In this document: piece by piece, positions 1 to 7,618 of the stretch | Position numbering within the stretch: position 1 is the first letter of the stretch | How the letters are laid out: each line of letters begins with the position of its first letter | Origin: Prosthecodimorpha staleyi | Lineage (GTDB): Bacteria; Pseudomonadota; Alphaproteobacteria; Rhizobiales; Ancalomicrobiaceae | Assembly: GCF_018729455.1 (NCBI RefSeq) | Contig: NZ_JAHHZF010000004.1 | Location: 340,781 to 404,780 of the forward strand | Length of the DNA: 64,000 bases | Reading direction: 5' to 3' | Position numbers and translations under genes: made by a program | Notes under the pieces: model-generated | What the model saw: only the letters and a program-made list of their open reading frames with translations | Database searches by the model: none | What the model was told of the DNA's origin: nothing

Positions 1-150
1 CCCGGGCCGGGGCGGGGGCCGGGCGGCCGGCGGCGAGACGACGAGCCGCACGACCGGGGGCACGCCCGCATCGGCCGCGCCGGGTCGATCGAGACCGGGC
101 ACGGGGCGATGCGGCGGGAGCTCGGCCATTCTTCGGCGCGTCGCGCTCAT
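1..150 (-). CDS. possible partial CDS downstream of the heme receptor, product unknown
   Basis: An open frame starts with ATG at 150, five bases after the stop codon of the heme receptor, and runs off the left edge without a stop (50 codons visible). The visible residues are rich in Pro, Arg, Ala and Val and I recognise no family. The tight spacing fits a cotranscribed gene, but GC-rich DNA readily keeps frames open, and no clear Shine-Dalgarno sequence is present. This could be a real gene start or chance. Confidence 0.3.
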   Translation of the reverse strand, partial: MSATRRRMAELPPHRPVPGLDRPGAADAGVPPVVRLVVSPPAARPPPRPG

Positions 151-155
151 GACCG

Positions 156-2360
156 TCAGAACCGGACGGTCGCGTTGACAGCGAAGGTACGGCCGGGCGA
201 GCGATAGAGTTCCAGCTGGGTGTTGGTCGCGAGCAGGCCGGCCACATCGCGGGCGTTGAAGTAGCTGCGGTCGAAGATGTTCATGACGCCGAAATTGAGC
301 GAGAAGTTCTTGTTCGGCTCCCAGCTGGCGAAGGCGTCGACGACCGAGTAGCCGCCCGGCTTGAACACCGTCGGGTCGCTGACGCGGTCCTTGCCGGCGA
401 CGCCCTTGATGCGCGCCTCCAGCCGCCAGCTCTCGTCCGGGCTCCAGCGCAGGGCTGCGACGGCCGTCAGCGGATCGACCGAGTCGATGCCCTTGTGGGT
501 CTCCTCGTTGGTGCCGTAGGCATAGGCGACGGCGCCGAACAGCGACCAGTCCTTGCGGACCTTCCACTCGCCGCGCGCTTCGGCACCCTTGATCGTGACG
601 CGGTTGACGTTGCGGTATTGATACTGGATCAGCCCGCCCGAGCTGGTGCCGACGATCTCGGTATCGATGAAGTCGCGGTAGAGATTGTAGAACCCGGTCA
701 GCTGGAAGCTCGAGCCGTCGTCGAGCTTTCCGCGCAGGCCGGCCTCGAAGCCGTCGCTGGTCTCCGGCTTCAGGTTCCCGTTGGGCAGGATCTCGTAGCC
801 GTAGAGCGGGTTCGAATAGGCGAAGTTGGCATTGTCGTAGGGCGGCGCCCGGAAGCCATGCGCATACTGGGCGACGAGCCGGAGCTGGTCGTTCAGGTCA
901 TAGGTCGCGCCGAGCTTCGGCGAGATGGCGAACTCGGTCTGCTCCTTGACCTTGAACCCGGCGGCATTGCCGGCGGCGAAGGCCTGATCGGGCTGCGGGT
1001 CGAGATGGTAGACGTCGAACCGAACGGCCGGGATCAGCCGGAAGGCGCCGTAGCGGGCGACATCCTGCACATAGGCGGCCGCCTTGGTGGTGCGGGTATC
1101 CGGGAACTGCTTGTTCGGATAGGTCTCGCCGGCGATCACGTTGGTGGTCGTGCCGGTGGTGAGATTGGTCTCGGTGCGCTTGCGCAACCGCGAGGTCTCG
1201 GTCGAGGTGAAGCTCGCCCCGTAGGTCAGGTCGTGGTCGAAGCCCCAGAACGTGCGGCTGAGCGAGGCCTGCGCGTCGGCGCCGACGATATCCTGATGGA
1301 AGGCGCCGCTGGTCCAGCGGTAGCGGTTCGGCGAGGTGGCGCCGCTGACGCCGCGATACTGCTTGCTGATCTCGGTCCGGTCGACACCAGTATAGAAGAC
1401 ATTGGCCTTGACGTCGTCGGCGAACCACTGGTCGATCGTCTTCGACCATTCGAGGCTGACGCGCTTGCGGTCGGTCGTGTCGATGCCGTCGCTGTCGAAG
1501 ACCGAGGTCGTCCCGATAACACGATCGGTCAGGATTTCCGTCGTCGTACGCTTGTGGAAGCTCTCGAAGGTCAGCTTGGCGATGCCGGTGTCCGGCGTGC
1601 CGAAGACGAACTTGGCGAGCACGTTATCGAGCGTCTGGTCCTGCGGATTGGGCTTCATCGAGCCGTTCGGGCGCAATTCCTCGCCGACCCGGCGGGTATA
1701 GATCACCATGCCCTCGACCGGCCCGGAACGCCCGGCGACGGTGGTGGTGCCGGCGATCGAGTGATCGGCGGAATCGTAGGCGGCCTTGAAGCCGATATAC
1801 CAATCCTTCTCGAAGATGCGCAGGAAGTCCGACGGATCCTTGGTGACGAAGGAAACCACGCCGCCGATCGCATCGCTGCCGTAGAGCGCGGAGGCCGGCC
1901 CGCGCACGATCTCGACCGACTTCAGTGAGTCGAAATCGACATAGTCGCGCGTATAGGTGCCGGGCCCGATCAGGATCGACGGGGCATCGGGGATTTCGAC
2001 GCCGTCGATCTGCAGGCGAACACGATTCTCGCCGATGCCGCGGATGACATAGTTGGTCGTGCCGGTCCGGGTCGGCTGGTTGCCGACCGCAACGCCGGGC
2101 TCGTCGAAGACCAGATCCTGCGGCCGCTTGATCTGCTTGGCGTCGATGTCGCCGGACTTCTTCACGGAGACCGTCGAAGGCGTGTCCCAGAGTTTGGTCG
2201 GCTCGCGTTCCGCCGAGACGGTGATCTCGTCGAACCCATTATAATTGTTTGAGGATTCCGCCTGAGCGTCGGCGGACGCAGCCAGACCCGAGATTGCGGT
2301 GCCCGCCAGCAAGGCGAGCCGCAACGGTGTTACGGCACGTCGGAAGGATCGAAACATCAT
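156..2360 (-). CDS. hmuR: TonB-dependent heme/hemoglobin outer-membrane receptor
   Basis: Outer-membrane receptor that imports heme, or heme from hemoproteins, using TonB energy. A signal peptide (MMFRSFRR, hydrophobic core, cut near ADAQA) is followed by a TonB box-like stretch (DEITVSA), a plug domain (about residues 50-180, with VEIVRGPASALYGSDAIGG) and a beta barrel ending in the usual aromatic residue (NATVRF). The FRAP box and the downstream NGNLKPE segment, near residue 500, are typical of heme receptors of the HmuR/ShmR/BhuR group. I place the start at 2360, ahead of the signal peptide; an upstream start at 2435 would add 25 atypical residues. About 734 residues, normal for the family. 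It is divergent from the hmuPTUV operon, which supports heme as the substrate. Hemophore or hemoglobin specificity cannot be told. Confidence 0.9.
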   Translation of the reverse strand: MMFRSFRRAVTPLRLALLAGTAISGLAASADAQAESSNNYNGFDEITVSAEREPTKLWDTPSTVSVKKSGDIDAKQIKRPQDLVFDEPGVAVGNQPTRTGTTNYVIRGIGENRVRLQIDGVEIPDAPSILIGPGTYTRDYVDFDSLKSVEIVRGPASALYGSDAIGGVVSFVTKDPSDFLRIFEKDWYIGFKAAYDSADHSIAGTTTVAGRSGPVEGMVIYTRRVGEELRPNGSMKPNPQDQTLDNVLAKFVFGTPDTGIAKLTFESFHKRTTTEILTDRVIGTTSVFDSDGIDTTDRKRVSLEWSKTIDQWFADDVKANVFYTGVDRTEISKQYRGVSGATSPNRYRWTSGAFHQDIVGADAQASLSRTFWGFDHDLTYGASFTSTETSRLRKRTETNLTTGTTTNVIAGETYPNKQFPDTRTTKAAAYVQDVARYGAFRLIPAVRFDVYHLDPQPDQAFAAGNAAGFKVKEQTEFAISPKLGATYDLNDQLRLVAQYAHGFRAPPYDNANFAYSNPLYGYEILPNGNLKPETSDGFEAGLRGKLDDGSSFQLTGFYNLYRDFIDTEIVGTSSGGLIQYQYRNVNRVTIKGAEARGEWKVRKDWSLFGAVAYAYGTNEETHKGIDSVDPLTAVAALRWSPDESWRLEARIKGVAGKDRVSDPTVFKPGGYSVVDAFASWEPNKNFSLNFGVMNIFDRSYFNARDVAGLLATNTQLELYRSPGRTFAVNATVRF

Positions 2361-2490
2361 ACCAGCCCCATCGGATGTCGGCTGGCTGGAAGCATCCCGC
2401 TTCTGGCTGGCGTCGTTGAGTGTTCGAACGGGCAATTCACCCGCCTGCTTGACAATGCGATAACGAGACCGAATAAATCCGTCAAGCCTC

Positions 2491-2575
2491 TCTGTAGATG
2501 CACTGAATTATACGAATTCCAAACTACAAGAACTGAACAATGACTCGACGTTCTGTAGTTTTGAATTCCTCAAAA
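2491..2575. promoter_or_regulatory. AT-rich divergent heme promoter with nested inverted and direct repeats
   Basis: The hmuR/hmuP intergenic region is markedly AT-rich compared with its surroundings. AAACTACAAGAAC (2521-2533) and GTTCTGTAGTTT (2550-2561) form an inverted repeat with one bulged base. TTTTGA-attcc-TCAAAA (2559-2575) is a second, perfect one. TCTGTAG...GAATTCC occurs twice in the same orientation (2491-2520 and 2552-2569). In Bradyrhizobium and Sinorhizobium such promoters are controlled by Irr, RirA or Fur together with HmuP. Assigning these repeats to a particular regulator is inference. Confidence 0.5.
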
Positions 2576-2607
2576 TCGAAATTCACGCCGACGACAAGGA
2601 CTCGACT

Positions 2608-2802
2608 GTGCCAGTACAAGAGCCCCCTGCCCGGCAGCCGTCATCGACAGCCTCCGTGCCCCGCCCGGAGGCCGACCGCGGCCTGCCGACCTTCGATTCC
2701 CGCGAACTGGTCGGTATCGGCCGCGAAGCCGTGATCCTGCACGAGGGCCAGGCCTATCGCCTGCGCATCACCAGCAACCGCAAACTGATCCTGACCAAAT
2801 GA
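2608..2802 (+). CDS. hmuP: hemin uptake protein HemP/HmuP
   Basis: Small (64 residue) HemP/HmuP protein. The conserved C-terminal half is present: REAVILHEGQAYRLRI, then NRKLILTK at the very end. The first 30 residues are low-complexity and variable, as in homologues. Translation starts at GTG 2608, with AAGGA at 2596-2600 seven bases upstream. In Sinorhizobium and Bradyrhizobium HmuP is required for, or coactivates, expression of the heme receptor, so a regulatory role at the adjacent divergent promoter is likely here. Its stop overlaps the hmuT start (ATGA), so it is the first gene of the hmuPTUV operon. Confidence 0.9.
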   Translation: MPVQEPPARQPSSTASVPRPEADRGLPTFDSRELVGIGREAVILHEGQAYRLRITSNRKLILTK

Positions 2803-3671
2803 CCCGCTCCCTGCGCCTCGCGATCGCCCTGGTTACCCTTCTCGCCGGTGCGATGCCGGATCCGGCCGCCGCGGTCGACCTCGCCGACACGCCAATCGTT
2901 TCGGTCGGAGGGGCCGTGACCGAGATCATCGCCAGTCTCGGTGCAGCCGAGCGCATCCGCGCGGTCGACACCACCAGCACATATCCGGCGGCCGCGGTCG
3001 CCGGCAAACCCAATGTCGGCTACATGCGGCAGCTGTCCGCCGAGGGCATCCTGGCGCTCGGGCCGGTGCGGGTGATCGCGGTCGAAGGCGCCGGACCGCC
3101 CGACGTGCTGAAACTGCTCGCCGAGGCCGGCGTGAAGATCGACCGGGTCGCCGACGAACCGAGCCCGGCCGGCCTGCTGGCGAAGGTGCGGTCGATCTCG
3201 GCTTTGGTCGGGCGCAAGACCGAGGGCGAGGCGCTGACGGCCGAGATCGAGGCGGGCTTTGCGGCCCTGGCGCGGGAACGCGCGATGCGAACCGCCCATC
3301 CGCGGGTGCTGTTCGTCATCGCGCTACAGAACGGACGGCCGATGGCGGCCGGCGCGAAGTCTGCGGCCGCCGCCATGATGCTGCTCGCCGGTGCCGACAA
3401 CGCCGTCTCGGGTTTCGACGGCTACAAGCCGCTCTCCGACGAGGCGATCGTCGCAGCCGCGCCGGACGCGGTCGTCTTCATGGACCGCCCCGGCCTGACC
3501 GCCGCCGACCTGCTCGCCCTGCCGGCCATCGCGGCGACGCCGGCCGGTCGCAGAAACGCGGTCTTCGGCATGGACGGGCTCTACCTGCTCGGCTTCGGTC
3601 CGCGCACCCCGGCCGCCGCCCGCGACCTGATGGCGGCGCTCGACCGGCATCTTGCCGGGGCGTCGAAGTGA
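2799..3671 (+). CDS. hmuT: heme ABC transporter periplasmic binding protein
   Basis: Periplasmic heme-binding protein that delivers heme to HmuUV. An N-terminal signal peptide (MTRSLRLAIALVTLLAGAM...AAA) precedes a TroA/BtuF-like fold. The family signature is visible: SVGGAVTEIIASLG, DTTSTYP, and NVGYMRQLSAEG, which carries the Tyr expected to contact heme iron. 290 residues, the usual size. The start ATG overlaps the hmuP stop (ATGA), and the stop overlaps the GTG start of hmuU, indicating translational coupling. Related vitamin B12 or siderophore-binding proteins share the fold, but the receptor and hmuP context make heme the best substrate. Confidence 0.9.
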   Translation: MTRSLRLAIALVTLLAGAMPDPAAAVDLADTPIVSVGGAVTEIIASLGAAERIRAVDTTSTYPAAAVAGKPNVGYMRQLSAEGILALGPVRVIAVEGAGPPDVLKLLAEAGVKIDRVADEPSPAGLLAKVRSISALVGRKTEGEALTAEIEAGFAALARERAMRTAHPRVLFVIALQNGRPMAAGAKSAAAAMMLLAGADNAVSGFDGYKPLSDEAIVAAAPDAVVFMDRPGLTAADLLALPAIAATPAGRRNAVFGMDGLYLLGFGPRTPAAARDLMAALDRHLAGASK

Positions 3672-4741
3672 GCGCGGCGGGGACTGTCGCCGTCGCCGAC
3701 CTGACCCGGGCGCGCCGCCGGACCGGCCGGATCGCGCTGATCGGACTCGGCCTGCTCGCGGCCGCCGCCCTGGTGCTGTCGCTCGGCACCGGGCCGCTCG
3801 CCATCGCGCCGGACCGCGTCGTCGCCATCCTGGCCGAAGCCGCCACCGGGCGGGTCGTCCCGGGAACCGATTCCGCCGTGGTGCTGGCGGTCCGGCTGCC
3901 GCGGACGCTCGCCGCACTTCTGGCCGGCGGCGCCCTCGGCGTCGCGGGTGCCCTGATGCAGGGACTTTTCCGCAATCCGCTGGCCGATCCGGGGCTGGTC
4001 GGCGTCTCGGCCGGCGCCGGACTCGCCGCGGCCCTGGTCATCGTACTCGGTGACCGCCTGGTCGGCGCATCAGCATTACCGGCCATGGCGCTGCCCTTCG
4101 GCGCCTTCCTGGGCGGGCTCGCGACCACCGCCCTCCTCTACGCGGTCGCTACGCGCGAGGGGCGGACTTCGGTGACCATCCTCCTGCTGGCCGGTATCGC
4201 GGTCTCGGCGCTGGCCGGCGCCGGAACGGGAATCCTGGTCTATCTGAGCGACGATCGGCAATTGCGCGACCTGACCTTCTGGTCGCTCGGCTCCTTCGGC
4301 GGCACCACCTGGTCCAAACTCGCCGCGACCGGCCCGCTGCTGGCCCTGGCGCTACTCGGCGCCCTGACACTGGCCCGCGCGCTCGACGCGCTCGTGCTCG
4401 GCGAGGCCGAGGCGCAGCATCTCGGCATCCCGGTCGAGCGGATGAAGGCCGCAGCTGTCGTGCTGACGGCACTGGCGGTCGGGGCCGCCGTCGCCACCGC
4501 CGGAGTGATCGGTTTCGTCGGCATCGTGGTGCCGCATCTGGTCCGCCTGATCGTCGGCCCGGCCCATGGCCGCGTTCTGCCCGCCTCCGCTTTGCTCGGC
4601 GCGGCTTTACTGGCCGGGGCGGACACGATCGCGCGCATCATCGTGGCACCGGCCGAACTGCCGATCGGCATCGTCACCGCCCTGATCGGTGCGCCGGTCT
4701 TCCTGCATCTGCTGATCGGCCGCGGGACCCGGCTCGCATGA
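3668..4741 (+). CDS. hmuU: heme ABC transporter permease (FecCD family)
   Basis: Inner-membrane permease of the FecCD/BtuC family, moving heme from HmuT into the cytoplasm. 357 residues with many hydrophobic helices. Family-typical segments include RLPRTLAALLAGGALGVAGALMQ, then NPLADPGLVGVSAGA, and a C-terminal GFVGIVVPHLVRL, the conserved loop that touches the ATPase. Starts at GTG 3668 overlapping the hmuT stop (GTGA) and ends overlapping the hmuV start (ATGA). The order T-U-V matches rhizobial heme loci. Confidence 0.9.
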   Translation: MSAAGTVAVADLTRARRRTGRIALIGLGLLAAAALVLSLGTGPLAIAPDRVVAILAEAATGRVVPGTDSAVVLAVRLPRTLAALLAGGALGVAGALMQGLFRNPLADPGLVGVSAGAGLAAALVIVLGDRLVGASALPAMALPFGAFLGGLATTALLYAVATREGRTSVTILLLAGIAVSALAGAGTGILVYLSDDRQLRDLTFWSLGSFGGTTWSKLAATGPLLALALLGALTLARALDALVLGEAEAQHLGIPVERMKAAAVVLTALAVGAAVATAGVIGFVGIVVPHLVRLIVGPAHGRVLPASALLGAALLAGADTIARIIVAPAELPIGIVTALIGAPVFLHLLIGRGTRLA

Positions 4742-5571
4742 CGCCCATTCTGGACATGAACGGCATCACGGTCACGATCGGCGGCCGCAATCTCATCGAG
4801 GATGTCTCGCTCACCTGCATGGCGGGCACGCTGACCGGCGTCGTAGGCGCCAACGGGGCCGGCAAGTCGACCCTGATGGCGGTCGCCGCCGGTACGCTCA
4901 AGCCGCGCCGCGGGTCGGTCGCGATCGACGGCCGCCCACTCGGACAGTGGCGGCTGGCGGCGCTCGCCGACAAGCGGGCCGTATTGATCCAGAGCGATGC
5001 GCTCGCCTTTCCGTTCGCGGTGCACGAGGTGGTGCAACTCGGCATGGACGGGCGCGGCCGCGGCCTGACCGAACGCCGGCGGCTCGCCATCCTGGAACGC
5101 GCCCTCAGCGTCGCCGATGCCATCCATCTGGCCGCGCGGCTCTATCCGACCCTGTCCGGCGGCGAGCGCCAGCGCGTCCGCCTCGCCCGCATTCTCGCCC
5201 AGCTCGAAGCCGGCCGCACCGTCCACGACCGGCAGCTACTGATCCTCGACGAGCCGCTGGCCGGGCTCGACCTGAAGCATCAGGTCGCCGCGATGGCGGC
5301 CGCGCGCGCCTTCGCGGACGAGGGGCATGCGGTCCTGGCCGTGGTCCACGACCTCTGGGCGGCCGGGCATTATTCCGACTGCGTTCTGGCCCTTCAGAAC
5401 GGCCGGGCGGCCGAATTCGGCTCGCCAGAGACGGTTCTGGCGCCCGAGCGGGTGCGCACGCTGTTCGACCTACCGCCCGGGACGGCGGTCGAGGCCTATC
5501 TGACGGCGGCGCGCGATGCGGCCGGCCGGCGGCCTCCACAAGCCGGTTCGGAACGCAACCCCGCCGACTGA
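4738..5571 (+). CDS. hmuV: heme ABC transporter ATP-binding protein
   Basis: Cytoplasmic ATPase of the HmuTUV heme importer. Walker A GANGAGKST (residues 37-45), signature LSGGERQRVRLAR, Walker B LLILDEPLAGLD and the switch His (VVHDL) are all present. The sequence YPTLSGGERQRV is typical of HmuV/FecE-type ATPases. 277 residues. The short C-terminal tail after the ATPase domain (AGRRPPQAGSERNPAD) is not conserved. Last gene of the operon; it converges on the IclR gene, whose stop lies 43 bases away. Confidence 0.9.
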   Translation: MTPILDMNGITVTIGGRNLIEDVSLTCMAGTLTGVVGANGAGKSTLMAVAAGTLKPRRGSVAIDGRPLGQWRLAALADKRAVLIQSDALAFPFAVHEVVQLGMDGRGRGLTERRRLAILERALSVADAIHLAARLYPTLSGGERQRVRLARILAQLEAGRTVHDRQLLILDEPLAGLDLKHQVAAMAAARAFADEGHAVLAVVHDLWAAGHYSDCVLALQNGRAAEFGSPETVLAPERVRTLFDLPPGTAVEAYLTAARDAAGRRPPQAGSERNPAD

Positions 5572-5614
5572 AGTCCTGCCGGTGGCCGGAGCGACGCCGC
5601 GCGCGTCGATCCGG

Positions 5615-6445
5615 TCAGCCTGGTGCCCTGACCCCGCCCAGGAACCGGGCCGGGTGGCGCAAGGCGGGATCGAACGGCGAAAGGCGGCGACCGATCGCCT
5701 CGGCTTCGCGGTTGAGCAGTTCGACCACCTTGGCACGCCGTTCCGCCGTCAACCGCTCGGTCAGTGTACCGACCGACAGGGCGGCGACGACCCGCCGTGT
5801 GGTATCGAAGATCGGCACGGCAACGCCGATCATGCCGGTCAGCAGTCCGTAGTCGGTCGCCGCATGACCGCTGGCCAGGACCTTCTCGATCTCGGTGCGC
5901 AGGAAGGCTTCATCGATCGGACCGCGATCGATCAGGCGTGGCAGGTTGAATCGGATCACCTCCTCACGCTCGTCCGGCGGCAGATAGGCCAGAATGACCA
6001 GCGAGCCCTGGCCCATGCCGAGGGGGATGCGCCCGCCGATATCTCCGGTGAAACTGCGGATCGGGAAAGGACCGTCGGCGCGGTCGAGGCAGACGACGTT
6101 CAGGCCGGACCGCACCAGCAGGAAGATCGTGTCGTTGAGCGTCGCCGAGAGCCTGAGCAATGCGGGCCGGCAGATGTCGCGCAGATTGTCGGCGGTCTCC
6201 GCCCGCGCGGCGATCGAAAAGAAATCGAGCCCGACGCGGTAGCGCCGGTCGGCCGTGCGTTCGACGAAGCCCTCCGCGGTCAGGTCGCGGGCCAGCCGGT
6301 GAGCGGTCGCTTCGGTCTCTCCGGCCAGACGGGCGAGATCGGACAGCCGCATCCCGTCCGGCGGCGCACCGGCCAGAACGCGCAGCAGGCGCAGCCCGCG
6401 CTGCAGGCTGGTCGGGCCTTTCGGCTCCTCGGCGGTTTTCTGCAT
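5615..6445 (-). CDS. IclR family transcriptional regulator
   Basis: DNA-binding regulator of the IclR family, 276 residues. The N-terminal winged helix-turn-helix is at about residues 12-75 (SLQRGLRLLRVLA...LSDLARLAGETEATAHRLARDL), followed by the effector-binding IclR domain with typical stretches (GMGQGSLVILAYL, TDYGLLTGMIGVAVPIFD, ALSVG). It is divergent from the SDR/flavoenzyme/peptide-transporter operon, with a strong palindrome between them, so it most probably controls that operon and itself. The effector is unknown but should be a product or substrate of the pathway. Start chosen at ATG 6445; its ribosome site is weak. Confidence 0.88.
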   Translation of the reverse strand: MQKTAEEPKGPTSLQRGLRLLRVLAGAPPDGMRLSDLARLAGETEATAHRLARDLTAEGFVERTADRRYRVGLDFFSIAARAETADNLRDICRPALLRLSATLNDTIFLLVRSGLNVVCLDRADGPFPIRSFTGDIGGRIPLGMGQGSLVILAYLPPDEREEVIRFNLPRLIDRGPIDEAFLRTEIEKVLASGHAATDYGLLTGMIGVAVPIFDTTRRVVAALSVGTLTERLTAERRAKVVELLNREAEAIGRRLSPFDPALRHPARFLGGVRAPG

Positions 6446-6474
6446 TCGGAACAGACCTAGGCACGTTGCGCGAG

Positions 6475-6495
6475 AAATTCCGTATATCGGAATTT
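6475..6495. promoter_or_regulatory. palindromic operator, probable IclR-family site
   Basis: AAATTCCG-TATAT-CGGAATTT is a perfect inverted repeat with 8-base arms and a 5-base spacer, inside an AT-rich patch of the iclR/SDR intergenic region. The core TTCCG-N5-CGGAA has the form reported for several IclR-family operators. It starts 29 bases upstream of the iclR start codon and ends 90 bases upstream of the SDR start, so binding could affect both directions. Confidence 0.65.
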
Positions 6496-6584
6496 TTCAA
6501 AAGTTTCTTCCGCATGTCGAGAGCCGGCGTTGACTCGCCGTCGTCACGATGCCGTCATCAGGGCGATCGGATCGGGCGGTGGGC

Positions 6585-7292
6585 ATGGACGGCGGACGCA
6601 AGGTGGCAATGATATCGGGGGCTTCGCGCGGGATCGGCGCGGAGATCGCGGCCGCGCTCGCCGAGGCCGGATATGCGCTTTCGCTCGGTGTCAGACGGCC
6701 GGAAGCCGTGCGCGACCGCTTCGGTGCGGACGGCCCCGATCTCCTGGTCCACCCCTACGAGGCGACCGATCCGGCGGCGGCCCCGGCCTGGGTGGCGGCG
6801 ACGCTAGACCGCTTCGGCCGCATCGACGTGCTCGTCAACAATGCCGGCATCGCCACCTTCGTTGGCCTGGAGGACGGCGATCCGGACGAACTCGACCGGC
6901 TCTTCGCCGTCGACGTCAAGGCGCCCTTCCTGCTGATCCGGGCCGCCCTACCGGCGTTGAAGGCCTCGGGCGCCGGCCGCGTGGTCAATGTCGCTTCGCT
7001 CTCGGGCAAGCGCGTGATGGGGCTCAATGCTGGCTACCAGATGGCCAAGCATGCGGTCGTGGCGCTGACACATGCGGTGCGCCGGCTCGGCTGGGAGCAC
7101 GGCATCCGCGCCACGGCGCTGTGCCCCGGCTATGTGGCGACCGACCTGACCGCAGCGGTCTCCGATCCGCCGCCGGAAGCCATGACCGACCCGAAGGATC
7201 TCGCCCGGCTGGTCGTCACCGTGGTCGGACTGCCCAACACCGCCGCCGTCGCCGAACTTCTCGTCAACTGCCGCTACGAGCACATGCTGTGA
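6585..7292 (+). CDS. short-chain dehydrogenase/reductase
   Basis: NAD(P)-dependent oxidoreductase of the classical SDR family, 235 residues from the chosen ATG at 6585 (MDGGRKVAMISGAS). An ATG at 6549 would add 12 residues without a ribosome site. The cofactor motif SGASRGIG, the NNAG motif, the active-site Ser region (NVASLSGKR) and the YQMAK catalytic Tyr/Lys are all present. First gene of the operon regulated by the neighbouring IclR protein; its stop overlaps the GTG of the [2Fe-2S] gene (GTGA). Likely acts on a hydroxy or keto intermediate of the same pathway; the substrate cannot be deduced. Confidence 0.85.
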   Translation: MDGGRKVAMISGASRGIGAEIAAALAEAGYALSLGVRRPEAVRDRFGADGPDLLVHPYEATDPAAAPAWVAATLDRFGRIDVLVNNAGIATFVGLEDGDPDELDRLFAVDVKAPFLLIRAALPALKASGAGRVVNVASLSGKRVMGLNAGYQMAKHAVVALTHAVRRLGWEHGIRATALCPGYVATDLTAAVSDPPPEAMTDPKDLARLVVTVVGLPNTAAVAELLVNCRYEHML

Positions 7293-7618
7293 CCGCCGTC
7301 CCGCCCGCCCAGCCCGCCACCGCCGACGCCGCGCCGCTGTTCCGCCGCCTGCATCCGCGCGCCGGCGCGACGGTCGCCTTCACGATCGACGGCCGGCCGG
7401 CTGCCGCTCAGGTGGGCGACCTGCTCCTGTCTGCGATCCTGCTCAACGGCGGCGCGCTGCGCCGGTTCGAGTTCGGCGAGAGCCATCGCGCCGGCTTCTG
7501 CCTGATGGGCGCCTGCCAGGATTGCTGGGTCGACCTCGCCGACGGGCGGCGCCTGCGCGCCTGCACGACGCCGGTCGAGCCCGGCATGGCGGTCGTGATC
7601 GACGGAGCCCGGCCATGA
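7289..7618 (+). CDS. (2Fe-2S)-binding protein, small subunit of three-component flavin dehydrogenase
   Basis: Ferredoxin-like subunit of 109 residues with the HcnA/OoxC-type arrangement. The cluster Cys residues lie in FCLMGACQDCWVDL with a later RACTTPV, and there is an upstream VGDLLLSAILLNGG helix. Starts at GTG 7289 overlapping the SDR stop (GTGA); ends overlapping the start of the alpha subunit (ATGA). In opine oxidases, D-hydroxyproline dehydrogenase (LhpBEF) and hydrogen cyanide synthase (HcnABC) such a protein binds two FAD subunits and passes electrons to the respiratory chain. Confidence 0.85.
   Translation: MTAVPPAQPATADAAPLFRRLHPRAGATVAFTIDGRPAAAQVGDLLLSAILLNGGALRRFEFGESHRAGFCLMGACQDCWVDLADGRRLRACTTPVEPGMAVVIDGARP

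Noticed and set aside
495-1928. A 477-codon plus-strand open frame opposite the heme receptor
   Set aside because: Composition (Gly/Arg/Val/Ala/Leu-rich, low complexity) is that of an antisense shadow; the receptor frame is clearly the coding one.
2540-2734. A 64-codon frame overlapping hmuP in another frame
   Set aside because: It covers the promoter repeats and the variable part of hmuP, has no family match, and lacks the HmuP signature that the other frame carries.
7522-7614. Upstream start for the alpha-subunit flavoprotein
   Set aside because: The extra residues overlap the [2Fe-2S] gene and are Arg-rich; ATG 7615 with a four-base overlap gives the normal FAD-motif spacing.
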